The notes under the pieces: model-generated
What the model was told of the DNA's origin: nothing
What the model saw: only the letters and a program-made list of their open reading frames with translations
Database searches by the model: none
Program-made: the position numbers and the translations under genes
Origin: JBGSIZ01 sp041742255
GTDB taxonomy: Bacteria; Pseudomonadota; Alphaproteobacteria; Rhodobacterales; Rhodobacteraceae
DNA length: 5,173 nucleotides
Direction: 5' to 3'
Assembly: GCA_041742255.1 (NCBI GenBank)
Contig: JBGSIZ010000011.1
Span: 1-5,173 of the forward strand
In this document: piece after piece, positions 5,054-5,173 of the stretch
How positions within the stretch are numbered: position 1 is the stretch's first letter
Layout of the letters: every line of letters starts with the position of its first letter

Positions 5054-5173
5054 ATGTTCGAGCTATTTCTGCCCTATCTGATTGCCACAGCGATGGGTGT
5101 TGCGCCGGGTGACACCAGCCCCAATGGGGCCGCGCCGGAAGTGGCAGCCGTTGCCGCCGCCGCGCCCACAACC
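5054..5173 (+). CDS. Unrecognised protein, N-terminal 40 residues (partial, Ala/Pro-rich)
   Basis: An ATG at 5054 with AAAGGA eight bases upstream opens a frame of 40 codons with no stop before the window edge. The first 17 residues (MFELFLPYLIATAMGVA) are hydrophobic without a positively charged N-terminus, so they make a poor Sec signal. Then comes a PGDTSPNG turn and an Ala/Pro/Val-rich low-complexity stretch. Codon third positions are G/C-rich as in the neighbours. I do not recognise the protein, and its main domain is outside the window. It could be an envelope or secreted protein with a flexible linker, but that is a guess. Confidence 0.65.
   Translation, partial: MFELFLPYLIATAMGVAPGDTSPNGAAPEVAAVAAAAPTT

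Overview
The window looks like a chromosomal segment of an alphaproteobacterium of the Rhodobacterales (Roseobacter/Rhodobacter relatives). The grounds are high GC with strong GC3 bias, protein sequences that resemble those I remember from that order, and intergenic gene-end elements ending in a CACCCCCCGAGGATATTT-type tail. No hallmark of phage, plasmid, transposon or CRISPR was seen. Taxonomy and protein names are from recognition, not from a search.

Layout, left to right. (1) 1-836, minus strand, cut by the window edge: N-terminal 278 residues of a conserved Rhodobacterales protein of unknown function, with a globular N-terminal domain vaguely like the actin-like GspL/PilM fold followed by a long Pro-rich linker. 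(2) 837-1008: divergent intergenic region with short TAGC/GCTA dyads. (3) 1009-1758, plus: exported SIMPL-domain (DUF541/YggE-like) protein with a signal peptide. (4) 1764-1795: hairpin serving as a shared terminator between convergent genes. (5) 1813-3099, minus: PLP-dependent O-acetylhomoserine sulfhydrylase-type enzyme (MetY/MetZ group). (6) 3100-3199: short divergent promoter region. (7) 3200-3613, plus: small VOC-fold metalloprotein of the predicted extradiol-dioxygenase-like group. (8) 3614-3934: gene-free 321 bp holding two inverted copies of a roughly 68-nt structured repeat, a minus-strand intrinsic terminator and a TTAACC-rich motif. (9) 3935-4936, minus: GT-A-like glycosyltransferase (GT8-like motifs). 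(10) 4937-5053: divergent intergenic region. (11) 5054-5173, plus, cut by the right edge: start of an unrecognised Ala/Pro-rich protein.

The genes alternate in strand and do not form one operon. No shared pathway can be argued beyond the possible co-regulation of the divergent sulfhydrylase/VOC pair. The most notable signal is non-coding. The two repeats in 3614-3934 each lie just downstream of a convergent gene in the same sense relative to that gene. They share a G6C/GC6 hairpin and a conserved tail. Between these is a second small hairpin whose stem sequence differs between the copies while pairing and a TGC loop are kept. That is compensatory variation suggesting a structured 3'-UTR element.
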